From NCBI GenBank assembly GCA_900315695.1, contig ONAE01000007.1, positions 1-64,000 on the forward strand: DNA of 64,000 nt, read 5' to 3'. The notes beneath the pieces were generated by a model. The model worked only from the letters and a program-made list of their open reading frames with translations, had not been told where the DNA came from and made no database searches. This DNA comes from an uncultured Prevotella sp. Its GTDB lineage: Bacteria; Bacteroidota; Bacteroidia; Bacteroidales; Bacteroidaceae. A program made the position numbers and the translations under genes. Below, one piece after another: positions 1-9,358 of this stretch; position 1 is the stretch's first letter, and each line of letters begins with the position of its first letter.

Positions 1-1
1 C

Positions 2-1042
2 GCAGGTTTCATTGGCGCACCCAACTGGGGCGACCTCAGTTTCTATTCAAGCGATCTGCCTGTAGAGGGTTTCCTGATCTTCGAGACGGTGTTCTGTGCC
101 ACCTCTGCTACCATCGTCAGTGGTGCGATGGCTGAGCGCACGAAGTTCTCGATGTATCTCGTCTATAGTGCTGTGATCTCACTGTTTATCTATCCCATTG
201 AGGGTCACTGGACCTGGGGCGGTGGTTGGCTCTGCAGCGATGCTGCCGACGGCTTTATGATGACCACCTTTGGTGATGTGTTCCACGACTTCGCAGGTTC
301 TGCCATCGTGCATAGCGTAGGTGGTGTGCTGGCCCTGATTGGTGCCCTGGCACTGGGTCCCCGTATCGGAAAGTATGCGAAGGACGGTAAGAGCCGTGCT
401 ATCCCTGGTCACAACCTGACGATTGCCGCTCTGGGTGTGTTTATCCTCTGGCTCGGCTGGTTCGGTTTCAACCCTGGTTCTCAGCTGGCTGCCTCTGGTG
501 AGGTGAACCGCATCGCGATCTCTCACGTGTTCCTGACCACGAACCTCGCTGCGGCTGCAGGTGGTGTGGCGACGATGTTCCTGACTTATTTCAAGTATGG
601 CAAGCCTTCACTCTCACTGACGCTCAACGGCGTGCTGGCAGGTCTGGTGGGTATCACCGCTGGCTGTGATATCGTATCGCCCTTAGGTGCCATCATTATC
701 GGATTCGTCTGTGGTATCGTACTGGTCTATTCTATCGAGCTGATCGACCACAAGCTGCATATCGACGATCCCGTGGGTGCTTCTTCAGTACATGGTGTCT
801 GTGGTATCCTGGGTACGCTGATGACAGGTCTGCTGTCAACCTCAAATGGCGCGTTCTATGGCTTTGGCTGGGGATTTTTCGGAGCACAGGCTTTTGGTGT
901 CCTCGTGATCGACCTTTGGGCTGCAGTCTGCGGATTCATCCTGTTTTACGGCATTAAGAAGATCCATGGTCTGCGTGTGGATGCCCGTATCGAGGAGGAA
1001 GGACTGGATATCTACGAGCACGGAGAGGCTTGTTACAACTGA
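2..1042 (+). CDS. amt: Ammonium transporter (Amt family), 5' end outside window
   Basis: 3' part of an ammonium/ammonia channel of the Amt/MEP/Rh family; the frame is open at the left edge. The protein would carry ammonium across the inner membrane. The visible 346 residues are glycine-rich and strongly hydrophobic, and the two pore histidines of the family can be seen in FAGSAIVHSVGG and SSVHGVCGILG. A short hydrophilic tail follows the last helix; in related systems this tail binds a GlnK-type PII protein, but no glnK lies in the visible sequence. A porin-like gene follows after 50 bp and other nitrogen genes lie downstream, which fits a role in nitrogen assimilation. Confidence 0.95.
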   Translation, partial: AGFIGAPNWGDLSFYSSDLPVEGFLIFETVFCATSATIVSGAMAERTKFSMYLVYSAVISLFIYPIEGHWTWGGGWLCSDAADGFMMTTFGDVFHDFAGSAIVHSVGGVLALIGALALGPRIGKYAKDGKSRAIPGHNLTIAALGVFILWLGWFGFNPGSQLAASGEVNRIAISHVFLTTNLAAAAGGVATMFLTYFKYGKPSLSLTLNGVLAGLVGITAGCDIVSPLGAIIIGFVCGIVLVYSIELIDHKLHIDDPVGASSVHGVCGILGTLMTGLLSTSNGAFYGFGWGFFGAQAFGVLVIDLWAAVCGFILFYGIKKIHGLRVDARIEEEGLDIYEHGEACYN

Positions 1043-1092
1043 TTGTATAATGTTAATAATGTATATTTGTAATGAAGTAAAGATTGGAAATT

Positions 1093-1806
1093 ATGAAAAA
1101 GATTGTTTTATTGGCATTGGGTCTGGTCGCAGTGGCGACCACCCATGCACAGGATGAGAAAGCGAAAGTGGAAACGACGGTAGCGGCCGACTTTGTGACT
1201 AATTATATCTGGCGTGGTCTGGATTGTGGTAATATCTCCGTACAACCTACACTCGGCATCGGCTATAAAGGTCTGTCGCTGTCGGCTTGGGGCAGCGTGG
1301 GATTCACCTCTACTGACACGAAGGAGTTTGACCTGACGCTCGCCTATACCATAGGTGGATTCAACATTGGTATCACGGACTATTGGTTCAATACTGGTGG
1401 CGACGAGCCGGATAACCGCTACTTCAAATACGATGCCCACTCAACAAACCACGTGTTTGAGGCCAACATCGGCTACGACTTCGGCGTACTCAGTTTACAG
1501 TGGTTTACAAACTTCGCTGGTAACGATGGTTTCAATAAGAGCGACAAGCGCGCCTACAGTAGTTATGCAGAGGTGTCAGTGCCATTCAAACTGGCAACGG
1601 TCGATTGGACAGCAACGGCTGGTGTCGTTCCTTATTACACCACGTTCTATGATACAACGGGTTTCGCCGTTACAAACCTGTCGCTGAGGGCTGACAAGGA
1701 GATCAAGATCACTGATAAGTTCTCAGTACCCGTCTTCGGACAGGTGGTGGCCAACCCATCTTCGCAGAAGGCTTATCTGGTTTTTGGTTTTACACTACAT
1801 CCATGA
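1093..1806 (+). CDS. TorF-like putative outer-membrane porin
   Basis: 237-residue secreted protein, probably an outer-membrane beta-barrel. A signal peptide (about residues 1-20, ending THAQ) is followed by alternating polar and aromatic strands; the start of the mature part, VAADFVTNYIWRGLD, resembles the TorF family of putative porins. I chose ATG 1093, which gives a standard MKKI signal peptide, over an in-frame TTG nine bases upstream. It lies 50 bp after amt on the same strand with no terminator between, so co-transcription is likely. Inference: it may let ammonium or small nitrogen compounds through the outer membrane. The substrate is not visible from sequence. Confidence 0.7.
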   Translation: MKKIVLLALGLVAVATTHAQDEKAKVETTVAADFVTNYIWRGLDCGNISVQPTLGIGYKGLSLSAWGSVGFTSTDTKEFDLTLAYTIGGFNIGITDYWFNTGGDEPDNRYFKYDAHSTNHVFEANIGYDFGVLSLQWFTNFAGNDGFNKSDKRAYSSYAEVSVPFKLATVDWTATAGVVPYYTTFYDTTGFAVTNLSLRADKEIKITDKFSVPVFGQVVANPSSQKAYLVFGFTLHP

Positions 1807-1853
1807 CAGAGCATCATCTGGCTGTTTAGTGCACATATAAAAACATCTTGCTC

Positions 1854-1891
1854 AATATTTTCCATTTTTCTTTTGAGAAATGGAAAATATT
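1854..1891 (+). terminator. 14-bp inverted repeat with T-run, overlapping the next promoter
   Basis: A perfect 14-bp inverted repeat (1854-1867 with 1878-1891) with a 10-base loop is followed by more T. It can end the amt/porin transcript. The same bases contain the -33 element of the dicarboxylate transporter promoter, so it may also be an operator. Confidence 0.6.
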
Positions 1892-1902
1892 TTTTATCTT
1901 TG
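1872..1902 (+). promoter_or_regulatory. Bacteroidota promoter of the dcu gene
   Basis: TTTG (1872-1875), a 19-base spacer and TATCTTTG (1895-1902) match the Bacteroidota -33/-7 consensus exactly. The start codon at 1936 follows at a normal distance. Confidence 0.8.
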
Positions 1903-1935
1903 CACTTGATTGGACAAAACAATCTATTTGAGCCT

Positions 1936-3285
1936 ATGGTTACATTAGTAGTACTGTTGCAGCTAATCATCGTGTTGACGATGATCTTCATCGGTGCCAG
2001 AGTCGGCGGTATCGGAATGGGTATCTACGGCATGGTAGGTGTTTTTATCCTTGTGTTCATCTTTGGCATGCGTCCTGGCAATATTCCCATCGACGTGATG
2101 CTTATTATTGCCTCGGTGATTACTGCGACGGCAGCACTTCAGGCTGCTGGAGGCCTGGACTATCTGGTTGGACTGGCGGATAAGTTCCTGCGCAAGCATC
2201 CTGCCCGCATTACCTACTATGGTCCGCTAACTACTTGGCTCTTTTGTCTCATGGCAGGTACAGCCCACACCTCGTACTCGCTGCTGCCCATCATTGCAGA
2301 GATAGCCAGGAGCTCGAAGATACGCCCGGAACGTCCCATGACCGTATCGACGATAGCAGCTTCGCTTGGCATCACTGGCAGTCCGATGTCAGCAGCCACT
2401 GCAGCTGTCATCTCTACCGACCTGTTAGGCGGACAGGGCATTGAGCTGAAAGATATCATGTTGGTGTGTATTCCTGCCTCGTTCATTGCGATCCTCGTGG
2501 CTGCGTTTGTACAGAACCGTGTTGGCAAGGAACTGGATGCCGATCCTGTCTATCAGCAGCGCGTTCGCGAAGGAGTGATAGATCCCGAAGCCGAAAAGAA
2601 AGCGTTGGTGCGGATGGTGCGGAACCCCAATCCGCGTGCCAAATGGAGCGTGTTGGTGTTTCTGACGGGTGTCATCCTCGTGGTGCTGTTCGGCAGCATC
2701 CCTTCACTGCGTCCTTCGTTTGAGGTAAATGGCACTACAGAGAGCCTTTCGATGCCCCAGACGATCGAGATCGTGATGATGTCAATGGCTGCCCTGATTC
2801 TTATTGTCGGCAAGTCTGGTGTGGATAAAGTCGTCAGTGGCAACATCTTTGGTGCAGGTATGAATGCCATGATTTCCATCTTTGGTATCGCATGGATGGG
2901 CGACACATTCTTTAATGGCAATCTGGAGTTCTTTAAGAGTCATATTGCAGATGTCGTTTCCCACTATCCGTTCCTCTTCTCAGTGGCCCTGTTTATTATG
3001 AGTATCATGCTTTTCTCCCAGGCTGCCGCTGTGCGCACCCTTTTCCCGTTGGCTATCGGTTTGGGTATACAGCCACTGGCGCTGGTGGCCATGTTCCCTG
3101 CTGTCAACGGCTACTTCTTTGTACCCAACTACCCCACGGAGGTCGCTGCCATTAACTTCGACACCACAGGTACAACGCGTATCGGCAAGTATGTGCTGAA
3201 CCATTCATTCCAACTCTCTGGCTTCATCACCACCTTTGTCAGTATTGGCGTTGGTTATTTGATCATATCATTCCTTTACGGCTGA
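1936..3285 (+). CDS. Anaerobic C4-dicarboxylate transporter (DcuA/DcuB family)
   Basis: 449-residue inner-membrane transporter of the Dcu family, which exchanges fumarate, malate, aspartate and succinate in anaerobic bacteria. The N-terminus has the family pattern GARVGGIGMG, followed by RPGNIPIDVMLIIASVI and AAGGLDYLVGLADK. There are about ten to twelve hydrophobic helices and a central hydrophilic loop (about residues 205-240). ATG 1936 gives the usual N-terminus; an in-frame TTG at 1873 lies upstream of the promoter's -7 box and is rejected. In a succinate-producing anaerobe it would export succinate or import aspartate or fumarate; aspartate would also feed the asnB step nearby. Confidence 0.92.
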   Translation: MVTLVVLLQLIIVLTMIFIGARVGGIGMGIYGMVGVFILVFIFGMRPGNIPIDVMLIIASVITATAALQAAGGLDYLVGLADKFLRKHPARITYYGPLTTWLFCLMAGTAHTSYSLLPIIAEIARSSKIRPERPMTVSTIAASLGITGSPMSAATAAVISTDLLGGQGIELKDIMLVCIPASFIAILVAAFVQNRVGKELDADPVYQQRVREGVIDPEAEKKALVRMVRNPNPRAKWSVLVFLTGVILVVLFGSIPSLRPSFEVNGTTESLSMPQTIEIVMMSMAALILIVGKSGVDKVVSGNIFGAGMNAMISIFGIAWMGDTFFNGNLEFFKSHIADVVSHYPFLFSVALFIMSIMLFSQAAAVRTLFPLAIGLGIQPLALVAMFPAVNGYFFVPNYPTEVAAINFDTTGTTRIGKYVLNHSFQLSGFITTFVSIGVGYLIISFLYG

Positions 3286-3390
3286 TGCCACAAGTTTCTT
3301 TGACACATTGTGATAAATAGTGGTAATTCCGATTCAAAAAGTAAGGAATCTGTAAGGTAAGGGGTGTGGAATCTTTACAAAATGATAGTT

Positions 3391-3420
3391 CGGACTGTTT
3401 TTAACAATTGAAAAAGTCCG
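3391..3420 (+). terminator. Hairpin after the dcu gene
   Basis: A stem of ten pairs with one bulged base joins 3391-3402 and 3411-3420 (CGGACT...AGTCCG with A/T inner pairs). A T-run follows about 12 bases later, so it is a possible but imperfect terminator just ahead of the pyrG promoter. Confidence 0.4.
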
Positions 3421-3428
3421 GGTGAGAA

Positions 3429-3458
3429 TTGTTTTTTTGTGAAATCATTGTAACTTTG
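3429..3458 (+). promoter_or_regulatory. Promoter of pyrG
   Basis: TTG at 3429-3431, a 19-base spacer and TAACTTTG at 3451-3458, 26 bases before the pyrG start codon. Confidence 0.7.
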
Positions 3459-3483
3459 CAGTCCATAAAATAGGATTTGTTTT

Positions 3484-5097
3484 ATGGATACAAAGTACAT
3501 TTTCGTAACAGGCGGTGTGGTTTCCTCACTTGGTAAGGGCATCATCTCCGCCAGTATCGGTAAACTGTTACAAGCGCGTGGCTATAAGGTCACCATTCAG
3601 AAATTCGACCCCTATATCAACATCGACCCGGGTACGCTGAACCCTTATGAGCATGGCGAGTGCTATGTGACGGTTGACGGCATGGAAACCGATCTTGATC
3701 TGGGACATTATGAGCGATTTACAGGCATACATACTACCCGTAATAATTCGATTACGACAGGTCGCATCTACAAGACTGTCATCGATCGTGAGCGTCATGG
3801 CGACTACTTGGGCAAGACGATTCAAGTGGTGCCCCATATTACGGATGAGATCAAGCGCAGGATGCTGCGGGAGGGTCTCGACGAGGGCTTCGACTTCGTG
3901 ATTACAGAGGTGGGCGGTACCATCGGCGACATTGAGAGTGCACCCTTCATGGAGGCTATCCGTCAGTTGCGCTGGCAACTGGGTCGCGATGCCGTGTGCG
4001 TACATCTTACCTATGTGCCTTATCTGAAAGCTGCCCAAGAGTTGAAAACCAAACCCACTCAGCACTCCGTCGTTAAGGAACTGCAAGGGATGGGTATCCA
4101 GCCCGATATCCTCGTCCTTCGTACGGAGCGCCACCTTGATGACCATCTGCGCATGAAGGTGGCGTCGTTCTGTAATGTCGATTTGGAGTGCGTGGTGCAG
4201 AGCGAGGATATGCCCTCGATCTACGAGGTGCCAGTGAGCATGCAGCAACAGGGGCTCGATGCAGCCATCATGCGAAAGATCGGCATCCCAGTGGGAGAGA
4301 CACCAGTCATGAAACCCTGGCGCGACTTCCTCGACAAACAGCGTAACGCCACGCGTGAGGTACATGTGGCACTTGTAGGTAAATACGACCTGCAGGATGC
4401 CTATAAGAGCATCCGTGAGAGCCTGAACCTGGCTGGCATCTATAACGATGTGAAGATGAAGATCCACTTCATCAACAGCGAGCATATCACTCCTCAGAAC
4501 GTGGCTTCCCAACTCAGTGGGATGGCAGGAGTCGTGATCTGTCCAGGTTTCGGCACACGAGGCATCGAGGGCAAGATCATCGCTGCAGAATATACACGTA
4601 CCCATGACATCCCCACCTTCGGCATCTGTCTGGGTATGCAGATGATGGTGATTGAGTTCGCACGTAACGTGTTGGGCTACAAGGATGCCAACAGCAGTGA
4701 GATGGACACGCAGACGCCACATAACGTGATCGATATGATGGAAGAGCAGAAGACCATCACCCAGATGGGTGGTACGATGCGCCTGGGTGCCTATGAGTGC
4801 GAGCTGGTGAAGGGTAGTCGTGTGTATGAGGCCTATGGGAAAGAGACGCTCATCAAGGAGCGCCATCGTCATCGCTATGAGTTCAACAACGTCTATCAGG
4901 CGGAATATGAGCAGCATGGTATGAAGTGCGTAGGCATCAATCCTGCTGCCAACCTGGTGGAGATCGTGGAGATACCAGATAAGAAGTGGTATATCGGCAC
5001 CCAGTTCCACCCAGAGTACTCGTCAACGGTGCTGCATCCGCACCCCTTGTTTATGTCATTTATCAAAGCCTGCATCGATGGAACAGTTGAAGCATGA
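3484..5097 (+). CDS. pyrG: CTP synthase
   Basis: 537-residue CTP synthase, which aminates UTP to CTP using ATP and glutamine. The N-terminal synthetase domain (about 1-270) begins KYIFVTGGVVSSLGKGI with the nucleotide-binding loop and contains KFDPYINIDPGT. The C-terminal class I glutamine amidotransferase domain (about 295-537) has the nucleophile region FGICLGMQ and the His/Glu pair in TQFHPEY. Length and both domains are normal. Its 3' end overlaps the next gene by 20 bp, so the two are probably translated from one message. Together with the following two genes it forms a run of three glutamine-dependent amidotransferases. Confidence 0.98.
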   Translation: MDTKYIFVTGGVVSSLGKGIISASIGKLLQARGYKVTIQKFDPYINIDPGTLNPYEHGECYVTVDGMETDLDLGHYERFTGIHTTRNNSITTGRIYKTVIDRERHGDYLGKTIQVVPHITDEIKRRMLREGLDEGFDFVITEVGGTIGDIESAPFMEAIRQLRWQLGRDAVCVHLTYVPYLKAAQELKTKPTQHSVVKELQGMGIQPDILVLRTERHLDDHLRMKVASFCNVDLECVVQSEDMPSIYEVPVSMQQQGLDAAIMRKIGIPVGETPVMKPWRDFLDKQRNATREVHVALVGKYDLQDAYKSIRESLNLAGIYNDVKMKIHFINSEHITPQNVASQLSGMAGVVICPGFGTRGIEGKIIAAEYTRTHDIPTFGICLGMQMMVIEFARNVLGYKDANSSEMDTQTPHNVIDMMEEQKTITQMGGTMRLGAYECELVKGSRVYEAYGKETLIKERHRHRYEFNNVYQAEYEQHGMKCVGINPAANLVEIVEIPDKKWYIGTQFHPEYSSTVLHPHPLFMSFIKACIDGTVEA

Positions 5098-6718
5098 ATG
5101 TGGTGTGGCGATGATCCGCCTGTTGAAGCCCCTGTCGTATTATGAACAGAAATACGGCACGTGGCGCTATGGGCTGAACAAGCTCTATCTGATGATGGAG
5201 AAGCAGCACAACCGTGAGGTGTTCAAGCATGTCGATAAGTCGTTTGCCGGACAGCTCTATATGGGGCATCTGCGCTATTCCACCACTGGCAAGAGTGGGC
5301 TGCAATACGTGCATCCCTTCCTGCGCCGTAACAACTGGCGTGCCAAGAACCTCTGTCTGTGTGGTAATTTTAATATGACCAACATCGACGAGGTCTTTCA
5401 TTTCCTCACGGATCAAGGACAGTCACCCCGTATCTATGGCGATTCCTATATCACGCTCGAACTGATGGGGCATCGTCTGGATCGTGAGGTGGAGCGCCTT
5501 TATGGTGAGGCGCGACAGCAAGGTCTGGAGGGTACTGCAATCACCCGTTATATCGATGATCATGTGGAGATGGCGAACGTGCTGAAGACCACGATGCCGC
5601 ATTTCGACGGTGGTTACGTGATGTGTGGTCTCACAGGCTCTGGCGAGATGTTTGCCGTGCGTGACCCCTGGGGCATCCGTCCTGCGTTCTACTATCAGGA
5701 TGATGAGGTGGTGGTGCTGGCGTCAGAGCGCCCAGTGATACAGACCACCTTCGACCTGCAGGCAGAGGATATCCAGGAACTCCAACCTGGTCAGTCGCTG
5801 ATAGTCCGGAAGAGCGGTGAGAGTCATCTGGAACAGATCCTGGCGACACAGAAACTGTCGGCCTGCTCGTTTGAGCGTATCTACTTCAGTCGGGGCTCCG
5901 ATCGCGACATTTATAACGAGCGCAAACAACTCGGTGAACAGTTGCTGCCAGCCATCATGCAGGCCATCGATGGCGATGTGGCTCATACCGTCTTCTCTTA
6001 TATCCCCAATACGGCTGAGGTGGCTTTTTATGGCATGACCGACGGCGTGCGACGCATGAACCATGAGGTGAGGATTGAGAAAGTGGTATGGAAGGATATC
6101 AAACTGCGCACCTTCATCACGGAGGGCACTGAGCGCAACGACCTCGCTGCCCACGTGTATGACATCACCTACGGCTCTCTGACTCCTTATGAGGATAATC
6201 TTGTGATCATCGACGACTCGATCGTGCGAGGTACCACGCTGCGGGAGAGCATCTTTAAGATTCTAGACCGTCTGCATCCCAAGAAGATCGTCATGGTGTC
6301 GAGTTCGCCCCAGATCCGCTATCCCGACTACTACGGCATCGACATGTCGCATCTGGAGGAGCTCTGCGCCTTCCGTGCCGCCATTGCCCTGATTCAGGAA
6401 CGGGGTATGCAGCAGTTGATCGCCGAGACCTATCGCAAGTGTAAGACGGCACCGACGGCAGCCAATCACGTGAGCACCATCTACGAGGCTTTTAGTGTCG
6501 ATGAGATCAACCGTAAGATTGTGGAGATGCTGTGTCCTGAGGGGATGCAGGCCCCCATCGAACTGGTGTATCAGAGCATCGAGGGATTGCACGAGGCGTG
6601 TCCTCATCATCCTGGCGACTGGTACTTCACGGGTCATTATCCCACACCGGGCGGCATCCGGCTCTGTAACGAGGCCTTTGTGAATTATGTAGAGCAAACA
6701 CTGAAAAATCAATTATAA
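5078..6718 (+). CDS. Amidophosphoribosyltransferase-like protein (class II glutamine amidotransferase plus PRTase)
   Basis: 546-residue protein of the PurF type, which makes phosphoribosylamine from PRPP and glutamine, the first step of purine synthesis. The N-terminal Ntn amidotransferase domain has its probable catalytic cysteine in HECGVAMI (Cys8), implying removal of a seven-residue propeptide. The PRTase domain carries the PRPP loop NLVIIDDSIVRGTTL (about residue 372). It is longer than common PurF proteins (about 470-505), with an extra C-terminal part. A distant PurF-like paralogue with another role is possible; the place between pyrG (20-bp overlap) and asnB (22-bp gap) fits nitrogen and nucleotide metabolism. 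Confidence 0.8.
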   Translation: MEQLKHECGVAMIRLLKPLSYYEQKYGTWRYGLNKLYLMMEKQHNREVFKHVDKSFAGQLYMGHLRYSTTGKSGLQYVHPFLRRNNWRAKNLCLCGNFNMTNIDEVFHFLTDQGQSPRIYGDSYITLELMGHRLDREVERLYGEARQQGLEGTAITRYIDDHVEMANVLKTTMPHFDGGYVMCGLTGSGEMFAVRDPWGIRPAFYYQDDEVVVLASERPVIQTTFDLQAEDIQELQPGQSLIVRKSGESHLEQILATQKLSACSFERIYFSRGSDRDIYNERKQLGEQLLPAIMQAIDGDVAHTVFSYIPNTAEVAFYGMTDGVRRMNHEVRIEKVVWKDIKLRTFITEGTERNDLAAHVYDITYGSLTPYEDNLVIIDDSIVRGTTLRESIFKILDRLHPKKIVMVSSSPQIRYPDYYGIDMSHLEELCAFRAAIALIQERGMQQLIAETYRKCKTAPTAANHVSTIYEAFSVDEINRKIVEMLCPEGMQAPIELVYQSIEGLHEACPHHPGDWYFTGHYPTPGGIRLCNEAFVNYVEQTLKNQL

Positions 6719-6740
6719 ACTATAAAGAAAGGATAGAAAT

Positions 6741-8405
6741 ATGTGTGGAATCGTAGCGATATTAAATGTCAAGGAACAGACGCACGAGTTGCGCGAACAG
6801 GCTTTGAAGATGAGTCAGAAGATCCGCCATCGCGGACCCGACTGGAGCGGCATCTACTGTGGTGGCTCCGCCATTCTTGCCCACGAACGACTGAGTATCG
6901 TGGATCCTGAGAGTGGGGGACAGCCTCTGTTCTCGCCAGATCGCAAACAGGTGTTGGCAGTGAATGGAGAGATCTACAACCATCAGGAGATCCGTCGCCG
7001 CTATGCTGGTCAGTATGAGTTCCAGACGGGCTCCGACTGTGAGGTCATCCTCGCCCTCTACCGCGAGAAAGGCATTAATTTCCTCGAAGACCTCTCAGGC
7101 ATCTTCGCTTTTGTGCTCTACGACGAGGAGAAGGATGAGTTCCTGATAGCCCGTGATCCCATTGGCGTGATCCCCCTCTATATTGGTTATAATAGCGACG
7201 GAAAGGTGTTCGTCGCCTCAGAGTTGAAGGCCCTCGAAGGTCAGTGTGAGCGTTATGAGCCGTTCCTGCCAGGTCACTACTATTGGAGCCGTGAACCAGG
7301 TATGAAGCGCTATTATCAGCGCGACTGGTTCAGCTACGATGCCGTGAAGGATAATCCTGCCAGTGTCGAGGCCATCCACGATGCTTTGGAGGATGCTGTG
7401 AAGCGTCAGCTCATGAGTGATGTGCCCTATGGTGTGCTGCTCTCAGGCGGTCTCGATTCCTCCGTCATCTCAGCCATTGCAGAGAAATACTCCGAGATGC
7501 GTATTGAGGACGATTCCAAGACCAAAGCCTACTGGCCTCGTCTGCACTCCTTTGCCGTGGGTCTGAAGGGCGCTCCCGATCTCGCCAAGGCAAAGCTCGT
7601 GGCTGATCATATCGGTACCGTGCATCATGAGATCAACTACACCATTCAGGAGGGTCTCGACGCCATCCGCGACGTCATCTACTTCATCGAGACCTACGAT
7701 GTCACCACCGTCCGTGCCTCTACGCCGATGTATCTGCTGGCACGTGTCATCAAGTCGATGGGGATCAAGATGGTGCTCTCAGGCGAAGGTGCCGACGAGA
7801 TCTTCGGAGGCTACCTCTATTTCCACAAAGCCCCATCCGCCAAGGACTTCCATGATGAGACCGTTCGCAAGCTCAGCAAGCTCTATATGTACGATTGTCT
7901 GCGTGCCAACAAGAGCCTCTCGGCTTGGGGTGTGGAGGGTCGTGTGCCCTTCCTCGACAAGGAGTTCCTCGATGTCGCCATGCGCACCAACCCTGAGGCC
8001 AAGATGTGTCCGGGCACCACGATGGAGAAGAAGATTGTGCGTGAGGCCTTTGCCGATATGCTGCCTGAGGCTGTCGCCTGGCGCCAGAAGGAGCAGTTCA
8101 GCGATGGAGTAGGTTACTCCTGGATCGACACCCTGAAGCAGATCACCGCTGAGGCTGTCAGCGACGAGCAGATGGCGCATGCTGCCGAGCGCTTCCCCAT
8201 CAACCCGCCAAAGAACAAGGAGGAGTATTACTATCGCTCCATCTTCGCCGAGCACTTCCCCTCTGACTCAGCCGCCCGCAGTGTTCCCAGTGAGGCCAGT
8301 GTGGCCTGCAGCACTGCCATCGCCCTCGAATGGGATGCAGCCTTCAAGGGCATGAATGACCCCAGCGGCAGAGCCGTCAAGGGCGTGCATGAGCAGGCCT
8401 ATTGA
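6741..8405 (+). CDS. asnB: Asparagine synthetase B (glutamine-hydrolysing)
   Basis: 554 residues, the same length as E. coli AsnB. It converts aspartate, glutamine and ATP to asparagine. The N-terminal class II amidotransferase domain starts MCGIVAIL, with Cys2 as nucleophile, and contains RHRGPDWSG. The C-terminal synthetase domain has the ATP pyrophosphatase loop SGGLDSS (about residues 235-241) and LSGEGADEIFGGY. A purine-rich stretch (aaagaaaggatag) lies before the ATG. The stop codon directly abuts the stop of the convergent gene at 8406, with no spacer for a private terminator. Confidence 0.97.
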   Translation: MCGIVAILNVKEQTHELREQALKMSQKIRHRGPDWSGIYCGGSAILAHERLSIVDPESGGQPLFSPDRKQVLAVNGEIYNHQEIRRRYAGQYEFQTGSDCEVILALYREKGINFLEDLSGIFAFVLYDEEKDEFLIARDPIGVIPLYIGYNSDGKVFVASELKALEGQCERYEPFLPGHYYWSREPGMKRYYQRDWFSYDAVKDNPASVEAIHDALEDAVKRQLMSDVPYGVLLSGGLDSSVISAIAEKYSEMRIEDDSKTKAYWPRLHSFAVGLKGAPDLAKAKLVADHIGTVHHEINYTIQEGLDAIRDVIYFIETYDVTTVRASTPMYLLARVIKSMGIKMVLSGEGADEIFGGYLYFHKAPSAKDFHDETVRKLSKLYMYDCLRANKSLSAWGVEGRVPFLDKEFLDVAMRTNPEAKMCPGTTMEKKIVREAFADMLPEAVAWRQKEQFSDGVGYSWIDTLKQITAEAVSDEQMAHAAERFPINPPKNKEEYYYRSIFAEHFPSDSAARSVPSEASVACSTAIALEWDAAFKGMNDPSGRAVKGVHEQAY

Positions 8406-8930
8406 TTATTCTCCTTTCAGGTAGAAGGTGTAGGTCTCACCGTCTGTGTCCTTAATCGTCATTTCGCCTTCATCGTTGTAGGAGACGATCTCCAGTCCTC
8501 CTTTAAACATGACGGTCTTACACATCTCCTCTTTCTGAGAATTGAAGGCATTGTCCAATATCTCCTTCATGGTATTTTCCATGCTGGGAGCCTGTTTGAT
8601 GACCTCCTTGACCTTGTCGGTATACTCGGTCTTCATCACCTGGTATTCTGCCTGACTGGCATCATAGGACACGGTGAGTTTGTTGCCTTCGAGTTTGAAT
8701 GGGGCAGGGGGTGTGGCGATGATTACGCCTACAAGGCCGACTCCATCGACATTCGACTCGCTGTAAACGGCCTGAGTCAGTTCGTTACCTTCGAACAGGA
8801 AGATGAGCGTCGTTGATTCGCCCTCATCCGACAGATCGGTCACCCAACGGCCTTCCAAGTTATAATCCTGGGCACTCAGGTTCATCACGCTGCACAGCAG
8901 CACGGTTAGCATACAAATAAATTTCTTCAT
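8406..8930 (-). CDS. Secreted lipocalin-like protein, function unknown
   Basis: 174-residue exported protein. A clear signal peptide (about residues 1-21, ending LSAQ) is followed by a small beta-rich domain starting YNLEGRWVTDL and containing FKLEGNKLTVSYD, the pattern of lipocalin-like domains that measure growth of a short barrel. No catalytic motif is seen. It is transcribed alone on the minus strand, convergent with asnB and with no gap, and has its own promoter at 8984-9015. The family assignment is from pattern only; the cargo is unknown. Confidence 0.65.
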   Translation of the reverse strand: MKKFICMLTVLLCSVMNLSAQDYNLEGRWVTDLSDEGESTTLIFLFEGNELTQAVYSESNVDGVGLVGVIIATPPAPFKLEGNKLTVSYDASQAEYQVMKTEYTDKVKEVIKQAPSMENTMKEILDNAFNSQKEEMCKTVMFKGGLEIVSYNDEGEMTIKDTDGETYTFYLKGE

Positions 8931-8983
8931 AACGGTTAGTGATTAATGAGGTTTATACGTTAATAATATGTTTATTACGAGTG

Positions 8984-9015
8984 CAAAAGTAACACTTATT
9001 TCGTGAAGTACCAAA
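8984..9015 (-). promoter_or_regulatory. Promoter of the lipocalin-like gene
   Basis: Read on the minus strand: TTTG (9015-9012), a 20-base spacer and TACTTTTG (8991-8984), 54 bases before the start codon at 8930. Confidence 0.75.
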
Positions 9016-9358
9016 TATTTTGGGAGAAATCTTCTCTCAAGCATTGGAAAGGTCTTGCTTGTGTGTTGGATAATATGTCAAAGAACACTTTGCCACTGAA
9101 AAGGCATTGCAAAGGTACATAAAATATTTCGATAATTCCCAATTTTAAAAATTGTATTTCCGATTTATTTCAAATGTTAAAAAGGAAATTACCTGCCGAG
9201 GGAACGGTCCCTGAGCTTGCCGCGCTCGACCTATGGTCGCTTGCTACCAACGGGACGCAAGAAGGAATCTACCAGATTCCTTACTTCAATCCCTTAGATT
9301 CTCGTAATCTTTGAGCCAGATTCAAACCTCGACGCTAAAAATCCGCAAATTCGATTTC
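9016..9358. other. Gene-free stretch at the left edge of the AT-rich island
   Basis: No supportable gene. It holds a second minus-strand -7-like box (TACCTTTG, 9117-9110) without a well-placed -33, and a 9-bp perfect hairpin (9262-9270 with 9274-9282, arm AAGGAATCT) in a higher-GC patch at about 9190-9330. That patch looks unlike its AT-rich surroundings and may be a decayed element. Confidence 0.4.

Noticed and set aside
3568..5010. 480-codon open frame on the minus strand
   Set aside because: It is fully antisense to pyrG, His/Leu-rich as expected for a shadow frame, and has no promoter or domain.
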